NCBI GenBank assembly: GCA_052118065.1
Contig: JBQKHY010000010.1
Location: 1-64,000, forward strand
Reading direction: 5' to 3'
Origin: Ruminococcoides sp052118065
GTDB lineage: Bacteria; Bacillota; Clostridia; Oscillospirales; Acutalibacteraceae
DNA: 64,000 bases
In this document: in pieces, positions 1 through 5,783 of the stretch
How the letters are laid out: each line of letters opens with the position of its first letter
How positions within the stretch are numbered: position 1 is the stretch's first letter
The notes under the pieces: generated by a model
The model's input: the letters and a program-made list of their open reading frames with translations, nothing else
Told to the model about the DNA's origin: nothing
Database searches by the model: none
Made by a program: the position numbers and the translations under genes

Positions 1-61
1 AATTATATAATAACCTTATGATGATGACTTGTCAACACTATAAATAAAAAAGGGTGATTTA

Positions 62-253
62 ATGATACAAAACAATCTTGAAATCAGACAAAAAGCAAAA
101 GAAAAGGGGGTATTACTTTGGGAAGTGGCCGACACATTAAAAATAAGTGAGGCAACAATGACTAGAAAATTAAGAAAGGAACTTCCACCGGAAGAAAAAA
201 GTCAACTCCTCAATATCATTGAAAAATTGGCAAAAGAAAAAGACCGCTGTTAA
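62..253 (+). CDS. Small HTH protein of the mobile element
   Basis: Encodes 63 residues. A predicted helix-turn-helix spans about residues 18-40 (WEVADTLKISEATMTRKLRK), typical of small phage or satellite regulators. The start ATG follows AGGGTGATTT, a good ribosome binding site. It precedes an excisionase-like gene and a replication gene on the same strand, so it belongs to the regulatory or early module of an integrated element. The exact family is not recognised. DNA binding is inferred from the HTH pattern only. Its last codons lie in the left arm of a 10-bp perfect hairpin. Confidence 0.6.
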   Translation: MIQNNLEIRQKAKEKGVLLWEVADTLKISEATMTRKLRKELPPEEKSQLLNIIEKLAKEKDRC

Positions 254-278
254 AGGTTTAGCAGTCTTACAGCGGTCT
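241..278 (+). other. 10-bp perfect hairpin over the stop codon of the HTH gene
   Basis: AGACCGCTGT (241-250) pairs perfectly with ACAGCGGTCT (269-278). The left arm lies inside the end of the HTH coding sequence. No T-run follows, so this is not a classical intrinsic terminator. It may protect the 3' end of the message or act as a weak terminator or processing site. Confidence 0.5.
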
Positions 279-370
279 AAGATATTAGGACTATATAAAT
301 AGTCTTTAATTTCATTATACAGCAGAATTAATAAAAATCAATGTATTTAAGTAGTGAAAGGAATTTTATA

Positions 371-658
371 ATGAAAGATTATAACAATGTAGCACCTTTA
401 AAAGTTCCTAAAATGCGAACTATAAAGGAATGTATTAACGAGATTAAAGAACTTGACCCACATACAGCAGTAACAGAATACCACCTAAGACAACTAACTA
501 TTACCGGTGTTATCCCTCGTGTTAAGGCAGGCAAGAAGTATTTAATTAACCTAGATACTGTACTAGAGTATTTACAAAACCCTACAGCAGAGAAATTCAA
601 TCAAAATAATAATACTGCTGTAGATAATGTTGTAAATGGCATTAGGGCAGTTTATTAA
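371..658 (+). CDS. Excisionase/MerR-like helix-turn-helix protein
   Basis: About 95 residues from the ATG at 371, chosen because GAAAGGAATTTTATA precedes it; an upstream in-frame ATG at 341 lacks a ribosome site. The core TEYHLRQLTITGVIPRVKAG followed by YLINLDTVLEYL matches the winged-helix or excisionase pattern: a recognition helix, then 'K-G-K-Y-L-I-N' and a helix used for site selection. In phage satellites such a gene (alpA/xis-like) controls excision or activates integrase expression. It lies 12 bp upstream of the replication gene, so they are probably co-transcribed. A role in excision is inferred; it could instead be a plain transcription regulator. Confidence 0.65.
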   Translation: MKDYNNVAPLKVPKMRTIKECINEIKELDPHTAVTEYHLRQLTITGVIPRVKAGKKYLINLDTVLEYLQNPTAEKFNQNNNTAVDNVVNGIRAVY

Positions 659-670
659 GGTGGTGGCACA

Positions 671-2299
671 ATGGCGGAAGGAAAAGAAAAAAGAGAACTT
701 CCACAAGTTGACACGATAGAAACGGCTAATACTGACTACATAGAAGTATTAGGGGAAAAAGCGAAAGATTTAGCGGAAAATTATATTGAATACCTAGGCG
801 GAAAATTAGAAAATATTTTTCCTCTTTATGATATGTATATTGTAGCTAAATCTAATGTGCTAGACAGAAAAATACTTGACTTTATCTTTAGCCTTGACAA
901 TGATGATATGTTAAGAGATTTAATTGACTATGAACTTACACCACTAGCAAAAGAACAGAAGTGTAAAACTGAGTTTCTTAACCTTATCAAAAGAACGAAA
1001 AAGAGAAGGAAAGAAAGAATTAAGAAACAGCAGGAAGAAGATAGAAAGAAATATCTTTCCGAGGTACAGAAGTTACACCCCTACTATGGTAAACCACTTT
1101 CAGAAAAGGTTATAAGGGATATTCTACTAGAAAATTTAATTGATATTAGATACAATCAAGCAACTAGGGAAATAGAACTTTCTAAAAGTAACTTATTATC
1201 CCCTTATCCTAAAGAAAATCAACTTACTGTGTTACCTTCTAAACTGTATGACATTTGCAAGGAAAATGAAGTTACGGGGTTGTCTGCCGGTTTAAAGATG
1301 ATAAATAATTACCTAAACAATTTAGCATTGGCCAATAGGTACAACCCTATTTTAGATATGTTAAAGAAATATAGGAACGATAATGAAAGCTACTTACAGC
1401 AGATATATAATATCCTCAATCTTACTGATGACCTACAAAAAGAGCTGTTAAGAAAGTGGCTTATACAATGCGTGGCACTTGCACATAACACAACGGATAA
1501 CCCTGTGCAAGCGGAAGGTGTTCTCGTTCTTCAAGGCTTACAAGCTAAAGGGAAAACCTCATTTTTTCGTAAATTGGCAGGTAAACGGGAATGGTTTATA
1601 GAGGGTGCCTCTATTGATGTTAGGAATAAAGATACCATAATAAACGCGTTAAGTGGTTGGATATGTGAACTTGGGGAACTAGACAGTACATTGAAAAAGG
1701 AACAAGCAGAACTAAAAGCCTTTATTACTCAATCATTTGATAATATTAGGCTACCCTATGCCCCTACCTTTACCACTAATCCCCGTACTACTTCATTTTG
1801 TGGTACTGTAAACGAAGAAAAATTCTTAAAGGATACTACCGGTAACCGCAGGTTTTGGGTAATTCCTATTAGCTTTATTGATAAAGATAAATTACATAAG
1901 CTAACCGAGGAAGATATATTCAATATGTGGGGATATATAGAAAACCTATACCAACAGGATAATAATTCTTTTAGGCTTGCTGACTTTGAACTTCAAAAAC
2001 TTAACGCGAAGAATGAAGAATACAAAACCGAGTTACCTTTTGAACAGGAAGTATTATCTTTACTAGATTTTAATAAATCCGTTGAACTGTGGAATTATTA
2101 TTCACCTGCTGAAATTTCTATGTGTATAAGAAGTCAAAATTTAGGTAATTGCACCGCCAAACAAGTAGGTACAATTCTTTCAAAGTTACAAAAAAGTTAC
2201 AAAAATATAAACAAAAAAAGAACAAAACAAGGTTATAAGTATTTTTTACCTTTAAATATTGGTGAAATTGAAAGGCTAATTAATCGACATTTATTATAA
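671..2299 (+). CDS. VapE/VirE-type SF3 helicase-like replication protein
   Basis: 542 residues. The N-terminal 270 residues are helical and basic (KKRRKERIKKQQEEDRKK around 110-128). The C-terminal half is a virulence-associated E (VirE/VapE) ATPase: Walker A GLQAKGKT at 289-296, an acidic ICELGELD strand at 331-338 that may serve as Walker B, and the family signature TGNRRFWVI at 390-398. Proteins of this family are replication helicases/primases of phages and chromosomal islands (for example SaPI-type Rep). The gene follows an excisionase-like gene and is followed immediately by an origin-like repeat block, which supports a role as the element's replication initiator. No primase motif is evident in the N-terminal part. 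Homology is recognised by motif, not by search. Confidence 0.85.
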   Translation: MAEGKEKRELPQVDTIETANTDYIEVLGEKAKDLAENYIEYLGGKLENIFPLYDMYIVAKSNVLDRKILDFIFSLDNDDMLRDLIDYELTPLAKEQKCKTEFLNLIKRTKKRRKERIKKQQEEDRKKYLSEVQKLHPYYGKPLSEKVIRDILLENLIDIRYNQATREIELSKSNLLSPYPKENQLTVLPSKLYDICKENEVTGLSAGLKMINNYLNNLALANRYNPILDMLKKYRNDNESYLQQIYNILNLTDDLQKELLRKWLIQCVALAHNTTDNPVQAEGVLVLQGLQAKGKTSFFRKLAGKREWFIEGASIDVRNKDTIINALSGWICELGELDSTLKKEQAELKAFITQSFDNIRLPYAPTFTTNPRTTSFCGTVNEEKFLKDTTGNRRFWVIPISFIDKDKLHKLTEEDIFNMWGYIENLYQQDNNSFRLADFELQKLNAKNEEYKTELPFEQEVLSLLDFNKSVELWNYYSPAEISMCIRSQNLGNCTAKQVGTILSKLQKSYKNINKKRTKQGYKYFLPLNIGEIERLINRHLL

Positions 2300-2304
2300 A
2301 TATG

Positions 2305-2545
2305 TTGAATAAAGTGTAATTTTAGTGTATATAGTGTATGTAAAGTGTACCTATTTTCTTTACCTATATACACATTTAGTAATCTTGATAAACACTATAT
2401 TATTTTGTTTTTAGTGTATGTGGTGTATGTAACTTCTAATAGAATACCATAGAATATAAAAAAATAATAAATTATATTTTTTTATTTTTTCTTTAGTTTT
2501 ATATAATATATAGAGTTTTTATACACTACACACACCACATACACG
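2305..2545. other. Putative replication origin of the mobile element (iterons around an AT-rich stretch)
   Basis: Seen directly: forward GTGTA cores at 2314, 2325, 2334, 2345, 2414 and 2423; then a roughly 90% A/T stretch (about 2432-2520); then inverted TACAC cores at 2522, 2527 and 2540. GTGTATGTGGTGTATGTA (2414-2431) is repeated inverted at 2527-2544 with one mismatch. SaPI-type satellites place their origin right after rep as two iteron sets flanking an AT-rich melting region, and this block has the same layout and position. Origin function is an inference. Confidence 0.55.
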
Positions 2546-2556
2546 AAACAACAGTA

Positions 2557-2712
2557 TTTTGCAGTTGACCGCAAAAACCATAATTATTCTTACAGCAGTA
2601 AACACAATAACATAAAACAATAATGTTGTACTATTTTATACAGTAATTATCTTTCTTATTAATTTTGCAGTTGACTGCAAAATAATAAATTATACTTACA
2701 GCAGTAAACACA
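2557..2712. repeat. Twice-repeated palindrome plus TTACAGCAGTAAACAC unit
   Basis: TTTTGCAGTTGACCGCAAAA at 2557-2576 and TTTTGCAGTTGACTGCAAAA at 2663-2682 are 20-bp near-perfect palindromes 106 bp apart. Each is followed about 14 bp later by TTACAGCAGTAAACAC (2590-2605 and 2696-2711). The pair therefore forms a roughly 106-bp direct repeat in the gene-free stretch after the replication gene. Protein-binding sites (repressor, initiator or packaging factor) are the likely reading. No coding sequence is supported between 2300 and 2890. Confidence 0.6.
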
Positions 2713-2831
2713 TCCCCCCTAATCAAAAGCACATATGTTTTTCAATAGATACCGGTGCAAGAGTTTGAAAAAACACACATCTTACGCGTGTGACCCCCCT
2801 CCCCTAAAATTGGATAAAATAAAACAAAACA

Positions 2832-2861
2832 CACCTAAGATTTGTAAATATCTCTTAGGTG
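2832..2861 (-). terminator. Intrinsic terminator of the HIRAN operon
   Basis: A 9-bp perfect stem (CACCTAAGA/TCTTAGGTG) is followed on the minus strand by TGTTTTGTTTTATTTT. It lies 33 bp after the last gene of the minus-strand operon. Confidence 0.8.
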
Positions 2862-2893
2862 CGTTTCATTTAATTTATACTGCTGTATCTTGT

Positions 2894-3151
2894 TTATTCA
2901 TTTGCATAAGGTGTAAATGAATTATCCCTTAACATCTTATCCACATCAAGTATTGTACAGTCAAGTGCATTTGCCAAGGCTCTCGCTCTAGGAAATGCTG
3001 TTTTTATTCTTTGAATATCGTGTTTATCCTTAGGGTTCATAAACAAAATTTCTTCTAAATCTTCAAGAAGATATTGCATAGCATTTACATCTTGTGAAAT
3101 CTTATATAACATATTTTCCATAATGGTGGCCTTATCTAACAGTTCGTTCAT
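2894..3151 (-). CDS. Small helical protein, HIRAN operon
   Basis: 85 residues from the ATG at 3151, chosen because AGAGAGGTTG lies 5-6 bases upstream; the reading frame is open further upstream without a better ribosome site. The product is acidic and predicted all-helical (MNELLDKATIMENMLYKI at the start). No family is recognised. The segment TAFPRARALANALDCTILDVDKML resembles helices of small phage regulators, but this is weak. It is the last gene of a three-gene minus-strand operon, 5 bp after the middle gene, ahead of a strong terminator. It runs opposite to the replication module, so it is probably accessory cargo of the element. Confidence 0.6.
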   Translation of the reverse strand: MNELLDKATIMENMLYKISQDVNAMQYLLEDLEEILFMNPKDKHDIQRIKTAFPRARALANALDCTILDVDKMLRDNSFTPYANE

Positions 3152-3155
3152 ATTT

Positions 3156-3473
3156 TCAACCTCTCTTTGTATATACATCTTCCAACATATCAATTACATC
3201 TACAAATTTATCCTCTAATATTTCAGCTTTCATTATTCTTTTCTTAGAAATACCTTTTTGTGATATTTCATAAACTGTATTGCAAAAATCACATAAAACA
3301 GAGAAATCTGTATTAGATAATAAATTTCTTTTCTTGATACTCTTAATTGCTGTTGTACAATCATTATAAAGTTCCTCGATAATGAATTTACGGTCATTGT
3401 TCAGACCTAGTAAATAAACACTATCGTATGTATTCACTAACAAATTAAATATAACTAAATCAAATTCCAACAA
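3156..3473 (-). CDS. Small protein of unknown function, HIRAN operon
   Basis: 105 residues, with a likely TTG start at 3473: GAGGAG sits seven bases before it and overlaps the end of the upstream HIRAN gene, so translation may be coupled. The product is predicted mostly helical with one Cys-x-x-Cys (CDFC near residue 60). No signal peptide or membrane segment is seen, and no family is recognised. Tight spacing with both neighbours shows that it acts with the HIRAN protein and the 85-residue protein. The function is unknown. Confidence 0.6.
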   Translation of the reverse strand: MLEFDLVIFNLLVNTYDSVYLLGLNNDRKFIIEELYNDCTTAIKSIKKRNLLSNTDFSVLCDFCNTVYEISQKGISKKRIMKAEILEDKFVDVIDMLEDVYTKRG

Positions 3474-3477
3474 ATTA

Positions 3478-3906
3478 TCACTCCTCAGTTGATAAATGTA
3501 ATCTTATTCCTTGCACCATATCTACATAAAAACCGCCTGTAATAGCTTGTAGAGTTGCTTTTATGGATATAATGTTATCTATCACCCCACATAATAAATT
3601 TGACACTACAGCAGAAATATAACCCATTTTATACATTTTGCTGTTGCCTACCTTTGCATATACTGAAATAGCATTACTATCGTATATGTTGTTAGGTTCT
3701 CTTTTTAGGATAAAGCTGACCATATCAAGGCTATATCTCTTTAAATGTTCAATAGCTTGTTGTCTGTTGCCTTTGGTAACACCTGCAACCTTTACACTTG
3801 CTTTTCCTTTGGCTAATCTCCACGCAAGGCGGAAACTCTGAGAAAGTGTATAACCACTCTTATGTAATTGGTTGGCTACCTTACAAATAATTGACCTATT
3901 CAACAT
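3478..3906 (-). CDS. HIRAN-domain protein
   Basis: 142 residues. Residues about 37-115 form a HIRAN domain: a VKVAGVTKG strand, the diagnostic LKREPNNIYDSNAISV segment (about 67-82), and MGYISAVVSNLL (94-105). HIRAN folds bind DNA ends or ssDNA and occur in HLTF/Rad5 helicases and as stand-alone phage proteins. The N-terminal 35 residues (KSGYTLSQSFRLAWRLAKGK) are a basic helical segment common in mobile-element proteins. The start ATG follows AAAGGGG. It is first in a three-gene operon transcribed against the replication module. A DNA-repair, DNA-protection or anti-phage role is inference. Confidence 0.8.
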   Translation of the reverse strand: MLNRSIICKVANQLHKSGYTLSQSFRLAWRLAKGKASVKVAGVTKGNRQQAIEHLKRYSLDMVSFILKREPNNIYDSNAISVYAKVGNSKMYKMGYISAVVSNLLCGVIDNIISIKATLQAITGGFYVDMVQGIRLHLSTEE

Positions 3907-3947
3907 TATGTATTGCCCCTTTCCTTATCCTGTAATTACATTATACT

Positions 3948-3993
3948 ACAATGTTTAAGTACATTCTATAGGCAATATATACAATGTTTAAGT
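3948..3993. promoter_or_regulatory. Direct repeat ACAATGTTTAAGT (x2) between divergent promoters
   Basis: ACAATGTTTAAGT occurs at 3948-3960 and 3981-3993, 33 bp apart (three helical turns). A third, weaker match (TTGTTAAGTG) lies at 4017. The repeats sit between the minus-strand HIRAN operon (a TATAAT -10 lies at about 3939-3944 on its strand) and the plus-strand toxin RNA promoter. They are plausible operator sites for an element-encoded repressor. Confidence 0.45.
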
Positions 3994-4016
3994 GTAATTA
4001 TTGTGCATATTTGTAC

Positions 4017-4045
4017 TTGTTAAGTGTATTATTATATGTTATAAT
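4017..4045 (+). promoter_or_regulatory. Promoter of the type I toxin mRNA
   Basis: TTGTTA (4017-4022), a 17-bp spacer, then TATAAT (4040-4045). Transcription would start around 4052, just before the 5' hairpin GGAACGGTGGCGGTTGTTCC (4059-4078). Confidence 0.75.
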
Positions 4046-4058
4046 AATACTTGTAATA

Positions 4059-4078
4059 GGAACGGTGGCGGTTGTTCC
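4059..4078 (+). ncRNA. 5' stem of toxin mRNA, pairing region for the antisense RNA
   Basis: GGAACGGTGGCGGTTGTTCC at the 5' end of the toxin transcript matches the 5' end of the opposing RNA (GGAACGGTTTGAGCTGTTCC on the minus strand, 4225-4244). In Fst/par loci the toxin and antitoxin RNAs carry matching direct repeats that start pairing and block toxin translation. Confidence 0.6.
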
Positions 4079-4105
4079 AACACCCTAGTGAAGGGGGTGT
4101 TACAT

Positions 4106-4168
4106 ATGGCAGATACAGTATTATTAATTTTATTATTGGTAGCACTCGCAGAAGTCATAAAAACATAA
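4106..4168 (+). CDS. Fst-like type I toxin, 20-residue hydrophobic peptide
   Basis: An ATG after AAGGGGGTGTTACAT opens a 20-codon reading frame: an acidic N-terminus (MAD), a hydrophobic core VLLILLLVALA, then EVIKT and TAA. It is a single predicted membrane helix with a charged tail. Its mRNA has a strong promoter, a structured 5' end and a terminator shared with a convergent antisense RNA, the full organisation of Fst/par-type toxin-antitoxin loci. Fst-family peptides are usually 28-35 residues, so this is short. Membrane toxicity is inferred from the layout, not from sequence identity. Confidence 0.6.
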   Translation: MADTVLLILLLVALAEVIKT

Positions 4169-4173
4169 AAAAA

Positions 4174-4206
4174 TAACCGCCCTGTACCCCACATACAAGA
4201 CGGTTA
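4174..4206. terminator. Shared bidirectional terminator of toxin mRNA and antisense RNA
   Basis: TAACCG (4174-4179) pairs with CGGTTA (4201-4206), with an inner CTGTA/TACAG-like stem. A-rich and T-rich flanks on both sides (AAAAAAA before, AAAAAATAAAA after) make it work for both convergent transcripts. Confidence 0.7.
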
Positions 4207-4250
4207 AAAAATAAAACCTATTGTGGAACAGCTCAAACCGTTCCTTTTAC
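4174..4250 (-). ncRNA. Antisense RNA antitoxin (Fst/RNAII-like), copy 1
   Basis: Transcribed on minus from a promoter at 4257-4285. It begins with the hairpin GGAACGGTTTGAGCTGTTCC and ends at the shared terminator. Its 5' repeat matches the 5' repeat of the toxin mRNA, and its 3' end overlaps the toxin message. The length is about 75 nt, as for RNAII of par loci. Confidence 0.65.
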
Positions 4251-4256
4251 ACCTTC

Positions 4257-4285
4257 ATTATACAACAACAATAAAAACTAGTCAA
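4257..4285 (-). promoter_or_regulatory. Promoter of antitoxin RNA copy 1
   Basis: On the minus strand TTGACT, a 17-bp spacer, then TATAAT. It is closer to consensus than the toxin promoter, as expected if antitoxin is made in excess. Confidence 0.75.
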
Positions 4286-4341
4286 TACATACAGCAGTAA
4301 AATTATTATACTGCTGTAGTGGTTAATTAAGGGGTGAAACT

Positions 4342-4542
4342 ATGGCAGAGAATAAGAACAGCACTGCAAGAATAAAGGCTAATAATAAATATAATGCCAA
4401 AGCATACGATAGAATAAACATAGCTGTACCAAAGGGACAAAAAGAAGTAATAAAAGCCCACGCAGAAAAGCAGGGGGAAACCATTAACGGCTTTGTAAAA
4501 AGGGCTATTAATGAAACAATGGAACGAGATACCGCAAAATAG
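4342..4542 (+). CDS. Arc/CopG-like ribbon-helix-helix protein
   Basis: 66 residues. After a basic, Asn-rich N-terminus the segment YDRINIAVPKGQKEVIKAHA followed by GETINGFVKRAINETM gives the beta strand and two helices of an Arc/CopG ribbon-helix-helix DNA-binding fold. Such proteins autoregulate toxin-antitoxin or plasmid functions. The start follows GGGGTGAAACT. A DUF2442 gene follows after 18 bp on the same strand, a pair often found together in mobile DNA, which suggests an operon in which this is the regulator or antitoxin. The partner's toxicity is not established. Confidence 0.75.
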   Translation: MAENKNSTARIKANNKYNAKAYDRINIAVPKGQKEVIKAHAEKQGETINGFVKRAINETMERDTAK

Positions 4543-4560
4543 AATTATATAGGTGCATTT

Positions 4561-4812
4561 ATGATTAGAATTAAAAACTTTACACCCTTAAAAGACTTTA
4601 TATTAAAGGTAACTTTTGACGATAATAAAACCGTTCTATATGATGTTAAAGAAGATATGAAAACACTTCCAAAGTATGAAGAATTGGCAGAACTAGAATT
4701 ATTCCCACTTGCAAAACTAGACAACAGTAGGACTTGTATTTATTGGAATACCTATATCGATTTACCTTCTGATACAATTTACAAGTACGGAAAACCTATA
4801 ACAAATAACTAG
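4561..4812 (+). CDS. DUF2442-domain protein
   Basis: 83 residues matching DUF2442: a first strand pair (FILKVTFDDNKTVLYDV), a middle 'YEELAELELFPLAKLD' segment, and the terminal 'IYWNTYIDLPSDTIYKYG' that corresponds to the family's conserved W/D-L-x-x-D-T-x-Y ending. DUF2442 proteins are small, of unknown biochemical function, and commonly sit beside DNA-binding or toxin-antitoxin genes. It is co-oriented with the ribbon-helix-helix gene 18 bp upstream, and a hairpin terminator lies 19 bp after the stop. Confidence 0.75.
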   Translation: MIRIKNFTPLKDFILKVTFDDNKTVLYDVKEDMKTLPKYEELAELELFPLAKLDNSRTCIYWNTYIDLPSDTIYKYGKPITNN

Positions 4813-4830
4813 TAACATAAACCCATAAAC

Positions 4831-4862
4831 AAACCGCCTTATACTGCTGTATAGGGTGGTTT
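4831..4862 (+). terminator. Terminator after the CopG/DUF2442 pair
   Basis: AAACCGCCTTATAC and TGTATAGGGTGGTTT form a long stem with one G-U pair and a small bulge, followed by ATTTATT. It contains one copy of the element's CTGCTGTA motif in the loop. Confidence 0.6.
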
Positions 4863-4897
4863 ATTTATTGCTTGTAAAAGTACCGGATATAAAAAAA

Positions 4898-4965
4898 TAA
4901 CCGCCCTGCACTGCAATTGCAAGACGGTTATTAAATAATAAAAAGTTTTTCAATTGTGGAACAGC
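4898..4965 (-). ncRNA. Second RNAII-like antitoxin RNA (no toxin gene)
   Basis: The minus strand repeats the plan of the antitoxin RNA at 4174-4250: a 5' hairpin (GGAGAACGGCTTAAGCTGTTCC, 4957-4978 on plus), an A/T linker, then the terminator TAACCG/CGGTTA at 4898-4930 followed by a T-rich tail. The stretch opposite it (4863-4897) is too short for a promoter plus toxin frame, and no hydrophobic peptide is seen. It is therefore a solitary or remnant antitoxin gene, possibly acting in trans. Confidence 0.55.
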
Positions 4966-4986
4966 TTAAGCCGTTCTCCTATATAC

Positions 4987-5014
4987 ATTATACAGCAATA
5001 AAATCATAAGGCAA
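4987..5014 (-). promoter_or_regulatory. Promoter of the solitary antitoxin RNA
   Basis: On the minus strand TTGCCT, a 16-bp spacer, then TATAAT, about 8 bp ahead of the RNA's 5' hairpin. Between 5020 and 5270 nothing else is supported except two TACAGCAG motifs. Confidence 0.6.
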
Positions 5015-5273
5015 GTTATATTTGAACTATAATTCCTTTTATTTTGCCTTGTATGGGGTGTTGTGGTTTTATGGGTACAACTTCCCCACCATAATAATAA
5101 AACTGCTGTAGTGAGAATATAGAGCCTAAAGGAGAAAAGAAAGGATATACAAACACCACGCATAAAAATACTTCTATATTTTCCACATAGCAATAATAAA
5201 TTGTGGATAAATTCAAGTATTATATACAGCAGTTTTCACACTATGAAATAGGGTTGTTTTTTTGCCCCTCGGG

Positions 5274-5314
5274 TGACCGTTTATTGACCGTTTATTCTAC
5301 CGCGTAAACGGTCA
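5274..5314. repeat. TGACCGTTTA triple repeat (two direct, one inverted)
   Basis: TGACCGTTTA at 5274-5283 and 5285-5294, and its reverse complement TAAACGGTCA at 5305-5314. The block lies between the last element feature and the Doc remnant, a position suited to recombinase or excisionase arm sites at an element end. The function is inferred. Confidence 0.5.
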
Positions 5315-5414
5315 AAATTATGAGAAGCTACAAAAATCAAAAGTGCTAAAAATGGCTTACCTATGCGATTATTTGAGATGGCAAAAAATGACAAAAAGTT
5401 AAAAATAGCACTCC

Positions 5415-5737
5415 AAAACCGGTGGTAGTGATGGGTTAAGGGATGTTGGTTTATTAGAATCAGCCATAAATTCTCCTTTTCGGCAATTTGGAAATAAAGA
5501 TTTATATCCAACAATTCAACAAAAAGCATCGCGATTATGTTTTGGGTTAGTAAATAATCATCCATTTATTGATGGAAATAAAAGAATCGGTGCACATGTA
5601 ATGTTAGTTTTTTAGCTTTAAACGGAATTGAACTTGAATATACACAATATGAGCTTTCTTCTACAATCTTAAAACTTGCTTCGAACGAAATATCATATCA
5701 ACAATTAACTAGGTGGATAATCAATCATCAGATATAA
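5415..5737 (+). pseudogene. Broken Doc/Fic-family toxin
   Basis: One frame from about 5415 reads GGSDGLRDVGLLESAI and then NNHPFIDGNKRIG, the Fic/Doc active-site motif H-x-F-x-D-G-N-K-R. It stops at TAG 5613-5615 after a run of six T. Removing one frame (a run of seven T) continues directly into LALNGIELEYTQYE and ends RWIINHQI at TAA 5735-5737, the expected Doc C-terminus. The N-terminal third, with the start codon, is absent. The gene is therefore truncated 5' and frameshifted. The 5' loss lies next to the mobile element, which may have caused it. Confidence 0.8.
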
Positions 5738-5739
5738 AA

Positions 5740-5763
5740 AACGGCTGACAGATGTCAGCCGTT
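5740..5763 (-). terminator. Terminator of the cohesin/Big2 gene
   Basis: An 11-bp perfect stem AACGGCTGACA/TGTCAGCCGTT with TTTTTATATC following on the minus strand, 21 bp after the stop codon. Confidence 0.85.
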
Positions 5764-5783
5764 AATTATTTGCATTTATTAAA

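Noticed and set aside
2735..2920. 61-codon plus-strand frame
   Set aside because: It has no ribosome site, crosses the minus-strand terminator and overlaps the start of the HIRAN operon region; the composition looks like noncoding sequence.
4966..5216. Two minus-strand frames of 66-75 codons
   Set aside because: They overlap the solitary antitoxin RNA promoter and the TACAGCAG motif; no ribosome site and no family pattern.
5281..5565. 94-codon minus-strand frame
   Set aside because: It is the shadow of the plus-strand Doc/Fic remnant, whose HPFIDGNKR motif is clearly coding in the other direction.
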